Below, in pieces: positions 1-5,920 of a stretch of DNA of 9,613 nucleotides. The DNA comes from DASPWV01 sp046727855 (GTDB lineage Bacteria; Acidobacteriota; Vicinamibacteria; Vicinamibacterales; UBA2999). The stretch lies in NCBI GenBank assembly GCA_046727855.1, contig JBKPDL010000176.1, positions 1 through 9,613 on the forward strand, written 5' to 3'. The notes under the pieces are model-generated. The model was not told the origin of the DNA and did no database searches. It was given only the letters and a program-made list of their open reading frames with translations. Numbering within the stretch: the stretch's first letter is position 1; every line of letters starts with the position of its first letter. The position numbers were made by a program, and so were the translations under genes.

Positions 1-114
1 CCTTGATCTCCCTGATCTCCCAGTTCTCTATATCTCCCCGATCTCCCTAATAAGAATCTCCTTGATCTCCCTGATCTCCCAGTTCTCTACTCTCCCTGAT
101 CTCCCCGATCTCCC
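1..114. repeat. GATC-rich short tandem repeat array, truncated at left edge
   Basis: This is a pyrimidine-rich (plus strand) array built from approximately 9-bp units of the type TGATCTCCC/CGATCTCCC. A 30-bp block at 1-30 recurs perfectly at 60-89, giving a 59-bp higher-order period. Seven GATC tetramers occur, starting at 5, 14, 40, 64, 73, 98 and 107; three pairs of them are 9 bp apart. The array ends 6 bp before the stop codon of the minus-strand methyltransferase gene, so it lies just 3' of that gene. It has no palindromic arms, so it does not look like a classical terminator. It probably continues to the left of the window. No protein is supported here: the minus-strand reading frame crossing it is only a by-product of the repeat. 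Function unknown. Confidence 0.85.
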
Positions 115-120
115 AGTGAA

Positions 121-735
121 CTACCGCGGCTTCTGCGCGACGACCATGAACCACCGGTCGTCGCCCGGCTCGGTGCGCACGATCTCCAGCCCCGCTTCCT
201 TCAGTTCTTGCGCGACGGTTGGCGGCATCACGCCGTGGCTCTCGTCGCGCGCGCGATCGCCGGGCTTTGCCGCTTCGGGCCGGCCGCGACTGGGCTCGAA
301 ATCGATGACCGCGACGCGTCCGCCAGGCTTCAGCGAGCGCGCGATGCTCGCGTTCATCGCGGCCGGATCGGCGAAGTGATGGTAGACGTTGCGCAGGAAG
401 ATCGCGTCGCAGCAACCGTCGGGAAAATTCGTTTGGTTGGGATCGCCGGCGACGACCGTGATCTGTGACAAGCGGGCAGGCTCCAGCGCCTGTTGCAGCC
501 GCTCGATGGACCGCTCGCCCAACTCGCTCGACAGTACCTTACCTTCCGGTCCCACCAGGCGCGCGGCGTCGATCGTGAGCTCACCCTGCCCGGCGCCAAT
601 CTCTCCCACCGTTTGTCCCTGCTTTAATTCGAGCGACTGAAAGAGCAGCGTCGTCTCGAGCCGTCCGCGCGTCGATTGTGCGCAGAGCGCAATCGAGAGT
701 GCGAGCGAGAGCGTTGTGAACACTGCGGATCGCAT
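121..735 (-). CDS. Exported or membrane-anchored class I SAM-dependent methyltransferase
   Basis: A 204-residue protein with a class I (Rossmann-fold) methyltransferase core. Residues 43-52 (VGEIGAGQGE) form the SAM-binding glycine-rich motif I. E71 sits at the end of strand 2, where the ribose is normally bound. GD at 97-98 and D110 fall at the later cofactor motifs, and NVYHHFADP (116-124) followed by SLKPGGRVAVIDFEP (134-148) is typical of Methyltransf_11/25-type enzymes. The substrate cannot be predicted. Residues 1-19 (MRS then a hydrophobic run ending ALCA) look like a Sec signal peptide or uncleaved anchor, which is odd because SAM is cytoplasmic. I chose the ATG at 735 because it places that segment at the N-terminus and has AAAAGGAG just upstream, although the spacing is tight (2 nt). 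The in-frame ATG at 783 has a better-spaced GAAGGA (7 nt) but would overlap the divergent peptidase start. The gene ends beside the GATC-rich array. Confidence 0.85.
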   Translation of the reverse strand: MRSAVFTTLSLALSIALCAQSTRGRLETTLLFQSLELKQGQTVGEIGAGQGELTIDAARLVGPEGKVLSSELGERSIERLQQALEPARLSQITVVAGDPNQTNFPDGCCDAIFLRNVYHHFADPAAMNASIARSLKPGGRVAVIDFEPSRGRPEAAKPGDRARDESHGVMPPTVAQELKEAGLEIVRTEPGDDRWFMVVAQKPR

Positions 736-744
736 CACTCCTTT

Positions 745-750
745 TACAAT
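745..750 (+). promoter_or_regulatory. Possible -10 element (TACAAT) for the M28 peptidase gene
   Basis: TACAAT differs from TATAAT at one base and ends 6 nt before the peptidase ATG at 757. If it is used, the transcript would be leaderless or nearly so, which fits the absence of a clear Shine-Dalgarno before that ATG. No convincing -35 hexamer lies at 16-18 bp; the nearest similar one, TTGTGA at 714-719, is 25 bp away. The divergent methyltransferase start lies on the other side, so any promoters here must overlap. Weak evidence. Confidence 0.25.
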
Positions 751-756
751 CGTGGG

Positions 757-1644
757 ATGCACGTGAGCAAGCGGCTGATTCATATCGTTGTCCTTCTTAC
801 GCTGAGCGTTGCTGCGCGTGCCGAGCAAGCAGCAAAGCTCGACGGTGCCGAGCTGATGGCGACGGTTCGCACGCTTGCCTCGCCCGAATTCGAAGGCCGG
901 CGCTCAGGTTCGCCGGGCGGCCTCAAGGCGCGCGAGTGGATCGTGCAACGCTTCCAGAGCCTTGGCCTCGCGCCCACGATTACAGACGACGGCAACGTCG
1001 TGGCGGTTTGCGAAAGTCGCGAGTCGCCGCACGAAATCATGGTGGTGTCAGCGCACTACGACCATCTCGGCATTCGCGACGGCAGGTTGTATCCCGGCGC
1101 GGACGACAACGCTTCCGGCGTTGCGGTCATGCTCGCGATTGCGGGTTACTGTCGCAGGACGCCGTTCACGCACGACACCCTGTTTGTGGCTTTCGATGCG
1201 GAAGAAGGCGGGCTTCGAGGGGCCAAAGGCTTCGTCGCGCATCCGCCGGTTCCGATCGATCGCCTTGCGCTCGACGTCAACCTCGATATGGTCAGCCGCA
1301 GCGACAAACGCGAGCTGTATGTCGCCGGCCCGTACCATTGGCCAAAGACGAAGCCGCCGCTCGAGGGCGTTGCCAAGCGAGCGCCGATCAAGTTGTTGTT
1401 TGGCCACGACAAGCCGAGGGAGATTGCTGGTGGTCAGGACGATTGGACCAGGCAGTCCGATCACGCGGCGTTTCACGAGGCGGGCATTCCGTTCGTCTAT
1501 TTCGGCGTTGAGGATCACGGCGATTATCACAAGCCAAGTGACACCGCAGACAAGATCGATCCAACATTCCTCCGCGAGGCGGCGGAGACGATTCTCGACG
1601 CGGTGATCGCGCTGGATACGGAGCTACCGCTTGGACGCGGATAA
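757..1644 (+). CDS. Secreted M28-family zinc metallopeptidase (aminopeptidase-like)
   Basis: A 295-residue protein that should hydrolyse peptides, most likely as an aminopeptidase, in the periplasm or outside the cell. Residues 1-22 form a Sec signal peptide (basic KR, hydrophobic IHIVVLLTLSV, cleavage near ARA). The full set of M28 two-zinc residues is visible: H100 in SAHYDHLG, bridging D117 in GADDNASG, catalytic E149 and ligand E150 in DAEEGGLRG, D177 in NLDMVS, and H258 in DYHKPSDT. The length suits a compact M28 catalytic domain with no PA or PDZ addition. I chose ATG 757 because the longer frame starting at 676 only adds a charged stretch before the signal peptide; GTG 763 is another possibility. 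The gene diverges from the methyltransferase with 21 bp between the starts. The last codons and the TAA stop (1642-1644) are already part of the downstream tandem array. Function is confident; the exact substrate is not known. Confidence 0.93.
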   Translation: MHVSKRLIHIVVLLTLSVAARAEQAAKLDGAELMATVRTLASPEFEGRRSGSPGGLKAREWIVQRFQSLGLAPTITDDGNVVAVCESRESPHEIMVVSAHYDHLGIRDGRLYPGADDNASGVAVMLAIAGYCRRTPFTHDTLFVAFDAEEGGLRGAKGFVAHPPVPIDRLALDVNLDMVSRSDKRELYVAGPYHWPKTKPPLEGVAKRAPIKLLFGHDKPREIAGGQDDWTRQSDHAAFHEAGIPFVYFGVEDHGDYHKPSDTADKIDPTFLREAAETILDAVIALDTELPLGRG

Positions 1645-1895
1645 GGCTGGACGCAGATTGACGCGGATGGACGGGGATAAACGCAGAGGGTTTCGACGCA
1701 GATAAACGCAGATAACGCAGAGGGTTGGACGCAGATAAACGCAGATAACGCAGAGGGTTGGACGCAGATAAACGCAGATAAACGCCGATGGTTGGGACGC
1801 AGATAAACGCAGATGGTGTGGACGCAGATATACACACATAAACGCAGATGGTTTAGACGCAGATGGACACGGATGGACCCAGATAAACGCGGATG
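1631..1895. repeat. Intergenic array of ~10-bp ACGCAGATAA-type units with 33-bp higher-order repeat
   Basis: Some 22 degenerate copies of ACGCAGATAA (variants ACGCGGATGG, ACGCAGAGGG and others) fill the whole gap between the M28 peptidase and DUF2400 genes. A 33-bp composite unit made of 10, 9 and 14-bp subunits is repeated perfectly at 1696-1728 and 1729-1761, with a partial third copy from 1762. The first unit (1635-1644) ends in the TAA that stops the peptidase, and the last unit (1887-1895) contains the ATG of the next gene. The units are not palindromic, so this is neither a REP element nor a hairpin terminator. The minus strand lacks stops in places, which creates long false reading frames rich in LRLSAS-like motifs. 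Related units occur at 8253-8316. Function unknown. Confidence 0.9.
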
Positions 1896-2786
1896 AAAGA
1901 GAAGGCGCTCCCGCCCATCGATCTGCGCGCGCGGCTCGACGAACTCTACGGCGCGTACAACGCAGAACACGTTGTTGCCGATCCCATCTGGATCGTGCGC
2001 CGTTTCCAGGCGCGTGACGACCTGGAAATCGTCGCCTTCTGCGCCGCCGCGCTCGCATTCGGGCGCGTGCAGAGCGTGCTCAGTTCGATCGAAGAGCTGC
2101 TGAAGGTCATGGGTCCGCGTCCCGCAGAATATGTGCGCGCCTTCGAGCCCGCGCGCGACCGCGCCGCGCTTGCCCACCTGGTGCATCGCTGGACGCGCGG
2201 CGTCGACCTGGCGGCGCTCGTCTGGATCCTGCGGCAGATGATCGAAGCGAACGGATCGATCGAGGGTTTCTTTGCCGAGCGCATCGACTCGTCGCACGAG
2301 ACCATCGAACAGGCGCTCGACTCTTTCTCCGGTCGCGCGTGCAAGCTCGATGTCAAGGCAGTGTATGGCCGCCGCTCCGCCGACCGCGGCGTGAGCTACT
2401 TCTTTGCGCGCCCGTCGAAAGGGGGCGCCTGCAAGCGCCTGAACCTGTTTCTTCGCTGGATGGTGCGAACCGACGCGGTTGATCTTGGTCTGTGGAAACG
2501 CGTGAAGCCGTCACAGCTCATCGTCCCACTCGATACCCACGTGATTCGCGTCGGACGCTGCCTCCGCCTGACGCGTTACACCAGCCCGGGCTGGCGAATG
2601 GCGATGGACATTACCAAATCATTGCGTGCGCTCGATCCCGAAGATCCGGTTAAGTACGACTTCTCCTTGTGTCACATCGGCATGATGAATGCCTGCGGCT
2701 TTCGCCGCCCGCAACGCGACACGCAATGTCCAATGCGTGGTGCATGTCACCCGAAGATCGGATATCGTGCTCGCCTCACAACCTAA
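1893..2786 (+). CDS. DUF2400 / TIGR02757 family protein
   Basis: A 297-residue protein recognisable as the TIGR02757/DUF2400 family from its layout: LRARLDELYGAYN near the N-terminus (11-23), NLFLRWMVRTDAVDLGLW (184-201), VPLDTHVIRVGRCLRLT (211-227), and ALDPEDPVKYDFSLCHIGMM (246-265). The biochemical role of the family is not established to my knowledge. LDTHVIRV (213-220) resembles the catalytic-Asp motif of HhH-GPD DNA glycosylases such as endonuclease III (VDTHxxRV), with D214 in the place of the catalytic Asp. Four C-terminal cysteines (260, 268, 279, 285) recall an iron-sulfur motif. A DNA-repair link is inference only. The ATG at 1893 lies in the last tandem-repeat unit and has no visible Shine-Dalgarno, but it gives the expected family N-terminus. 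The next gene starts 33 bp downstream, so co-transcription is possible. Confidence 0.88.
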   Translation: MKEKALPPIDLRARLDELYGAYNAEHVVADPIWIVRRFQARDDLEIVAFCAAALAFGRVQSVLSSIEELLKVMGPRPAEYVRAFEPARDRAALAHLVHRWTRGVDLAALVWILRQMIEANGSIEGFFAERIDSSHETIEQALDSFSGRACKLDVKAVYGRRSADRGVSYFFARPSKGGACKRLNLFLRWMVRTDAVDLGLWKRVKPSQLIVPLDTHVIRVGRCLRLTRYTSPGWRMAMDITKSLRALDPEDPVKYDFSLCHIGMMNACGFRRPQRDTQCPMRGACHPKIGYRARLTT

Positions 2787-2810
2787 ACAACTGTTGAGTT
2801 CCGCGTTACT

Positions 2811-2815
2811 GGAGG
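2811..2815 (+). promoter_or_regulatory. Shine-Dalgarno GGAGG for the CHRD/FnIII protein gene
   Basis: GGAGG lies 4 nt before the ATG at 2820 and fixes that start. It is one of the clearest ribosome-binding sites in the window and contrasts with the upstream DUF2400 start, which has none. Confidence 0.8.
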
Positions 2816-2819
2816 TGTC

Positions 2820-5288
2820 ATGAACTACCCCTTTGCGTCGCGTGCGATTGCTGTTTCCGCGGTTTTCCTGTTCCTGGCTCATCCGTCCGCCGTTTATGCA
2901 GCGTACACATCAACAGTCATCGGCTCGACCGCGACGATGACCGGTGATGCCGGAAGCGACACCCTGTCGATTTCGCAGAGCGGCGGTCTTTTTCAGCACA
3001 ATCGGTCCAGCGGCGAAGGGTTCAATAGCGCCTTCGACTTCAACACAACAGTCGCTGGCGACCAGACGCTGGCCGCCACAACTGGCATCATCAACATCAT
3101 CGCCGGAGACGGAAACGACGTGATCGTGCTCGCCGACGGGATCAATCTGCGAGGGACGGTCGATGGCGGAGCCGGCGTCGATACGATCGATTACGCAGGG
3201 TTCACGACGGCCGTCTCCGTCAACCTTGGCTTGAACGCCAACGGTCTGGCCGCGACACTCGGCGCCGACCAGGAAGTGCCGCCTACCACGCACGCGGGCA
3301 CCGCTTCGGCTGTCATCACCAACTACAACATCGCCGCCGGAACCTTCGACATCGTCGTGACGGTTTCAGATGTGCCGCCGGCCTCCGTCAACGGTTTTCA
3401 CATCCATCAAGCGCCTGTCGGCGTGAACGGTCCGATCATCGTTCCCTTCAACACTGCAGCAATTGTTCCTGCGGGTACCGGCTTCACGTTCAACGCGACA
3501 GGCCTCGCGCTTCCCGCGGCCAGCGAAGCGGCATTTCTCGGCGGGGGCACCTACGTCAACATCCATACGACGGCGTTTCCCGGAGGGGCGATTCGCGGAC
3601 AGATCTTTTCACAAGGCAACGTGAACCTTGGCACCGGCAGAGCGACGGGCACCGCCAGCATTGCGGGTATCGAGAACGTTCAAGGTGGGTCTGGGAACGA
3701 CAGCCTTGTCGGCAATAACGTCGCCAACTTGTTGAACGGCAGCGGCGGCGCAGATTGGATCGTGGGCGCGCCCGGCGCCGACACGATGAGCGGCGGCGCG
3801 GGCGACGACGTGCTGGTATGGAGCAACGGCGACGGCACCGACGTCATCGAAGGCGGTAGCGAGAGCGATCTCGTTCAGGTCAACGGTTCCCTCGGGGCTA
3901 CCGGAGATCAGTTTGTGGTGTCGGTGAATGGCACACGCGTTGACTTCGACCGCGTGAATCTCGTGCCCTTCTCGCTCGATATCGGCACCGTGGAGACCCT
4001 GACCGTCAACGGGATAGGGGGAAACGACACGATGACCGTCAACAGCCTTACTGGTGTCGCCCCGCTATCAACACTGAATCTAAATGGCTTCGACGGTGAT
4101 GACCTTTTCGGCTTTGCGACGAGCTCAAATGCCGGAATTGTCTTCAACGTTCGCGGAGGCGCCGGCGCCGACGTGCTGCAAGGGCCAAACAGTGCAGTGA
4201 CCTGGAACGTCACGGGTCCAAACCAGGGCAACATCGCTGGTCTGGTGACCGCGTTCAGTTTCATCGAAGTGCTGATAGGAGGGACTGCGGACGACACCTT
4301 CAACGTACGAGCGTTTGCAAACGCGGCGCTTCAAGTGATCGGTGGCGGCGGCTCAGACAGGCTCAATTACAACGCAGAGCTTCGAGCGGTAAGCGGAGTC
4401 ACGGCTCCACCGGCAGGCGCGATCGATTCGCCCGGCGTCGCTACCGTGACGTTCTCGGAATCGGAGTTCGTCAACATCGTCAATGGAGTGCCCACGAATC
4501 TGCGCGCGGCGTCCATATCCGGCAATATCGTGACATTGCGGTGGACGGCAACCGGTACGCCCACCACCGATTATCTCCTCGAGGGAGGAATAAACCCGGG
4601 TCAGGTCCTGGCCACCGCTCGCACCGGCAACCCCGCGCCGATTTTCACGTTTACGGCGCCTAGGGGCGCGTTCTTCGTGCGCGTGCGCACGGTTTCAGGC
4701 GCTCAGATGAGTGACCCCTCGAACGAGATCCGCATCTTCGTCGACGTACCTGTACCGCCGAGCGCGCCGGCGGGATTGACCGGCGTGGTGAATGGCTCGG
4801 CAGTGGAGCTCTCGTGGAAGAACACGTTCGCCGGCGGCGAACCGTCGAGGATCCTGCTCAACGTGACAGGTTCATTGTCAGGAACAGTGCCGATCGGCTT
4901 GGGTGAAACTGTGCGCTTCCCAGCGGTACCGGGCGGGAACTACACCGTCTCGCTCCGCGCCGCGAATACCTCCGGCACCAGCGGGCCATCCAACGCGATC
5001 ACGTTGAGCGTGCCCGCTCCCTGTACCGGTCCGCCATCACCGCCTGAAAACTTCCTGGCCTACAAGATTGAAAACAGGATTCATGTCATCTGGGATCCTG
5101 CATCGACGGGACCAGCGTCTACGGGATATGTGCTGATCGTGAGCGGACCGTTCTCGATCAACTTCCCCACGACGTTCCGCGCGTTGAGCGGCGTGGTGCC
5201 GGCAGGCACGTACAACTTGAGCGTGCTGGCGACCAACACATGCGGCTTCAGCGCCCCGACGCCGGCGCAAACGGTGGTGGTTCCGTAA
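2820..5288 (+). CDS. Large exported protein: RTX-like repeats, embedded CHRD domain, three FnIII domains
   Basis: An 822-residue exported protein. Residues 1-27 form a signal peptide (hydrophobic AIAVSAVFLFLA, cleavage after VYA). RTX-like glycine/aspartate motifs appear at 94-100 (AGDGNDV), 115-122 (DGGAGVDT), 289-297 (GGSGNDSLV), 308-313, 325-331 (GGAGDDV), 445-452 and 508-514; these normally bind calcium in beta-rolls. A CHRD domain occupies about 142-266, shown by LGADQEVPP, NGFHIHQAPVGVNGPI and YVNIHTTAFPGGAIRGQIF. It interrupts a segment whose flanks (AVSVNLGLN before, NVNLGTGRATGTASIAGIENV after) read as one RTX-type module. Three FnIII domains follow at about 557-642, 646-731 and 738-822. 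No C-terminal sorting signal or transmembrane anchor is visible. The role is probably surface or extracellular (adhesion or matrix), inferred from domains only. It is preceded by a strong Shine-Dalgarno and followed by a hairpin. Confidence 0.9.
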   Translation: MNYPFASRAIAVSAVFLFLAHPSAVYAAYTSTVIGSTATMTGDAGSDTLSISQSGGLFQHNRSSGEGFNSAFDFNTTVAGDQTLAATTGIINIIAGDGNDVIVLADGINLRGTVDGGAGVDTIDYAGFTTAVSVNLGLNANGLAATLGADQEVPPTTHAGTASAVITNYNIAAGTFDIVVTVSDVPPASVNGFHIHQAPVGVNGPIIVPFNTAAIVPAGTGFTFNATGLALPAASEAAFLGGGTYVNIHTTAFPGGAIRGQIFSQGNVNLGTGRATGTASIAGIENVQGGSGNDSLVGNNVANLLNGSGGADWIVGAPGADTMSGGAGDDVLVWSNGDGTDVIEGGSESDLVQVNGSLGATGDQFVVSVNGTRVDFDRVNLVPFSLDIGTVETLTVNGIGGNDTMTVNSLTGVAPLSTLNLNGFDGDDLFGFATSSNAGIVFNVRGGAGADVLQGPNSAVTWNVTGPNQGNIAGLVTAFSFIEVLIGGTADDTFNVRAFANAALQVIGGGGSDRLNYNAELRAVSGVTAPPAGAIDSPGVATVTFSESEFVNIVNGVPTNLRAASISGNIVTLRWTATGTPTTDYLLEGGINPGQVLATARTGNPAPIFTFTAPRGAFFVRVRTVSGAQMSDPSNEIRIFVDVPVPPSAPAGLTGVVNGSAVELSWKNTFAGGEPSRILLNVTGSLSGTVPIGLGETVRFPAVPGGNYTVSLRAANTSGTSGPSNAITLSVPAPCTGPPSPPENFLAYKIENRIHVIWDPASTGPASTGYVLIVSGPFSINFPTTFRALSGVVPAGTYNLSVLATNTCGFSAPTPAQTVVVP

Positions 5289-5326
5289 GCGCTCGTGTGC
5301 GAGACTCGTGCAGCTAACGTCTACAA

Positions 5327-5359
5327 GGCCGAAGGCGTCATTCCGAGACGCCTTCGGCC
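5327..5359. terminator. Hairpin between convergent genes, probable bidirectional terminator
   Basis: GGCCGAAGGCGTC (5327-5339) and GACGCCTTCGGCC (5347-5359) form a perfect 13-bp stem with a 7-nt loop. The structure lies 38 bp after the stop of the CHRD/FnIII gene and 21 bp past the stop of the opposing GNAT gene. Neither side has a real U-tract, so it departs from the textbook intrinsic terminator, but the position and stem strength favour termination in both directions. Confidence 0.75.
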
Positions 5360-5380
5360 GCTCTTGGCGCGGTCAAACCG

Positions 5381-5866
5381 TCAAAGCGGCCGATACATGA
5401 CATACGCGTCCACGTAGCCGAGGGCCTGATGGTTGAAGGCCTTCGGCAGCGTGCCGACGATCTCGAATCCAAGCTTCTGCCACAGCGCCACACCGGCTGT
5501 GTTCGTGCTCACGACAAAGTTGAACTGCATCGCGAGATAACCGGCCTTCCTCCCTTCGTCGAGACAATGCTCACCCATGGCGCGGCCGATGCCGCGGCCC
5601 TGCGCGTTGGGATGCACCATGAACGACGCGTTGGCGACGTGTGATCCAAGATCGCGGCGGTTGGGAATCAATTTGTACATGCCGATGAGGATCCCATCGT
5701 CATCTTCGACGACCCATGATTTGATGTCCGGACCAAGAAAGTAGTCGCGCGCGACCTCGCGTGGCGTATCGGGCGCGAAGACGTACGTATCGCCGGTACG
5801 GACGACGTTGCGGAAGATGTCCCACATGCCCTCGAAGTCGGTCGGCTGTGCGGGTCTGATCAGCAT
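5381..5866 (-). CDS. GNAT-family N-acetyltransferase
   Basis: A 161-residue single-domain GNAT protein that would transfer an acetyl group from acetyl-CoA to an amine; the substrate is unknown. The start MLIRPAQPTDFEGMWDIFR is the usual strand 1/helix 1. FMVHPNAQGRGIGRAMGEH (82-100) is motif A, with QGRGIG as the pyrophosphate-binding loop. FNFVVSTNTAGVALWQKLGF (115-134) is motif B, followed by the ending seen in many GNATs (VGTLPKAF, then VDAYVMYRPL). The ATG at 5866 was chosen because the open frame extends far upstream to 6178 only as antisense of the EF-hand gene and the GNAT fold begins exactly here. No good Shine-Dalgarno precedes it. It diverges from the EF-hand gene across 54 bp and converges on the CHRD/FnIII gene. 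Confidence 0.92.
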   Translation of the reverse strand: MLIRPAQPTDFEGMWDIFRNVVRTGDTYVFAPDTPREVARDYFLGPDIKSWVVEDDDGILIGMYKLIPNRRDLGSHVANASFMVHPNAQGRGIGRAMGEHCLDEGRKAGYLAMQFNFVVSTNTAGVALWQKLGFEIVGTLPKAFNHQALGYVDAYVMYRPL

Positions 5867-5908
5867 CGGTACGGGGCGGGGATTGGCACGGCGTTGGCTG
5901 CACTCGCC

Positions 5909-5915
5909 GGAGAGG
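5909..5915 (+). promoter_or_regulatory. Shine-Dalgarno GGAGAGG for the EF-hand gene
   Basis: GGAGAGG lies 5 nt before the ATG at 5921. It decides that start over the in-frame ATG at 5894, and the resulting protein begins directly with a signal peptide. Confidence 0.75.
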
Positions 5916-5920
5916 CTGAT

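Noticed and set aside
875..1606. Plus-strand 243-residue frame inside the peptidase gene
   Set aside because: Out-of-frame shadow, Arg/Ser/Ala-rich, overlapping a gene with all catalytic residues in the other frame.
1631..1895. CRISPR array
   Set aside because: Units are about 10 bp with almost no unique spacers, the repeat is degenerate, and no cas genes are near.
1388..2297. Long minus-strand reading frames over the tandem array with LRLSAS/ICVYLR-like repeats
   Set aside because: They are produced by the stop-poor minus strand of the array and run antisense into the peptidase and DUF2400 genes. No family resemblance beyond the repeat itself.
2784..2800. CAAC/GTTG inverted repeat after the DUF2400 stop as a terminator
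   Set aside because: Only 4 bp of stem with a one-base loop and no U-tract; too weak to support.
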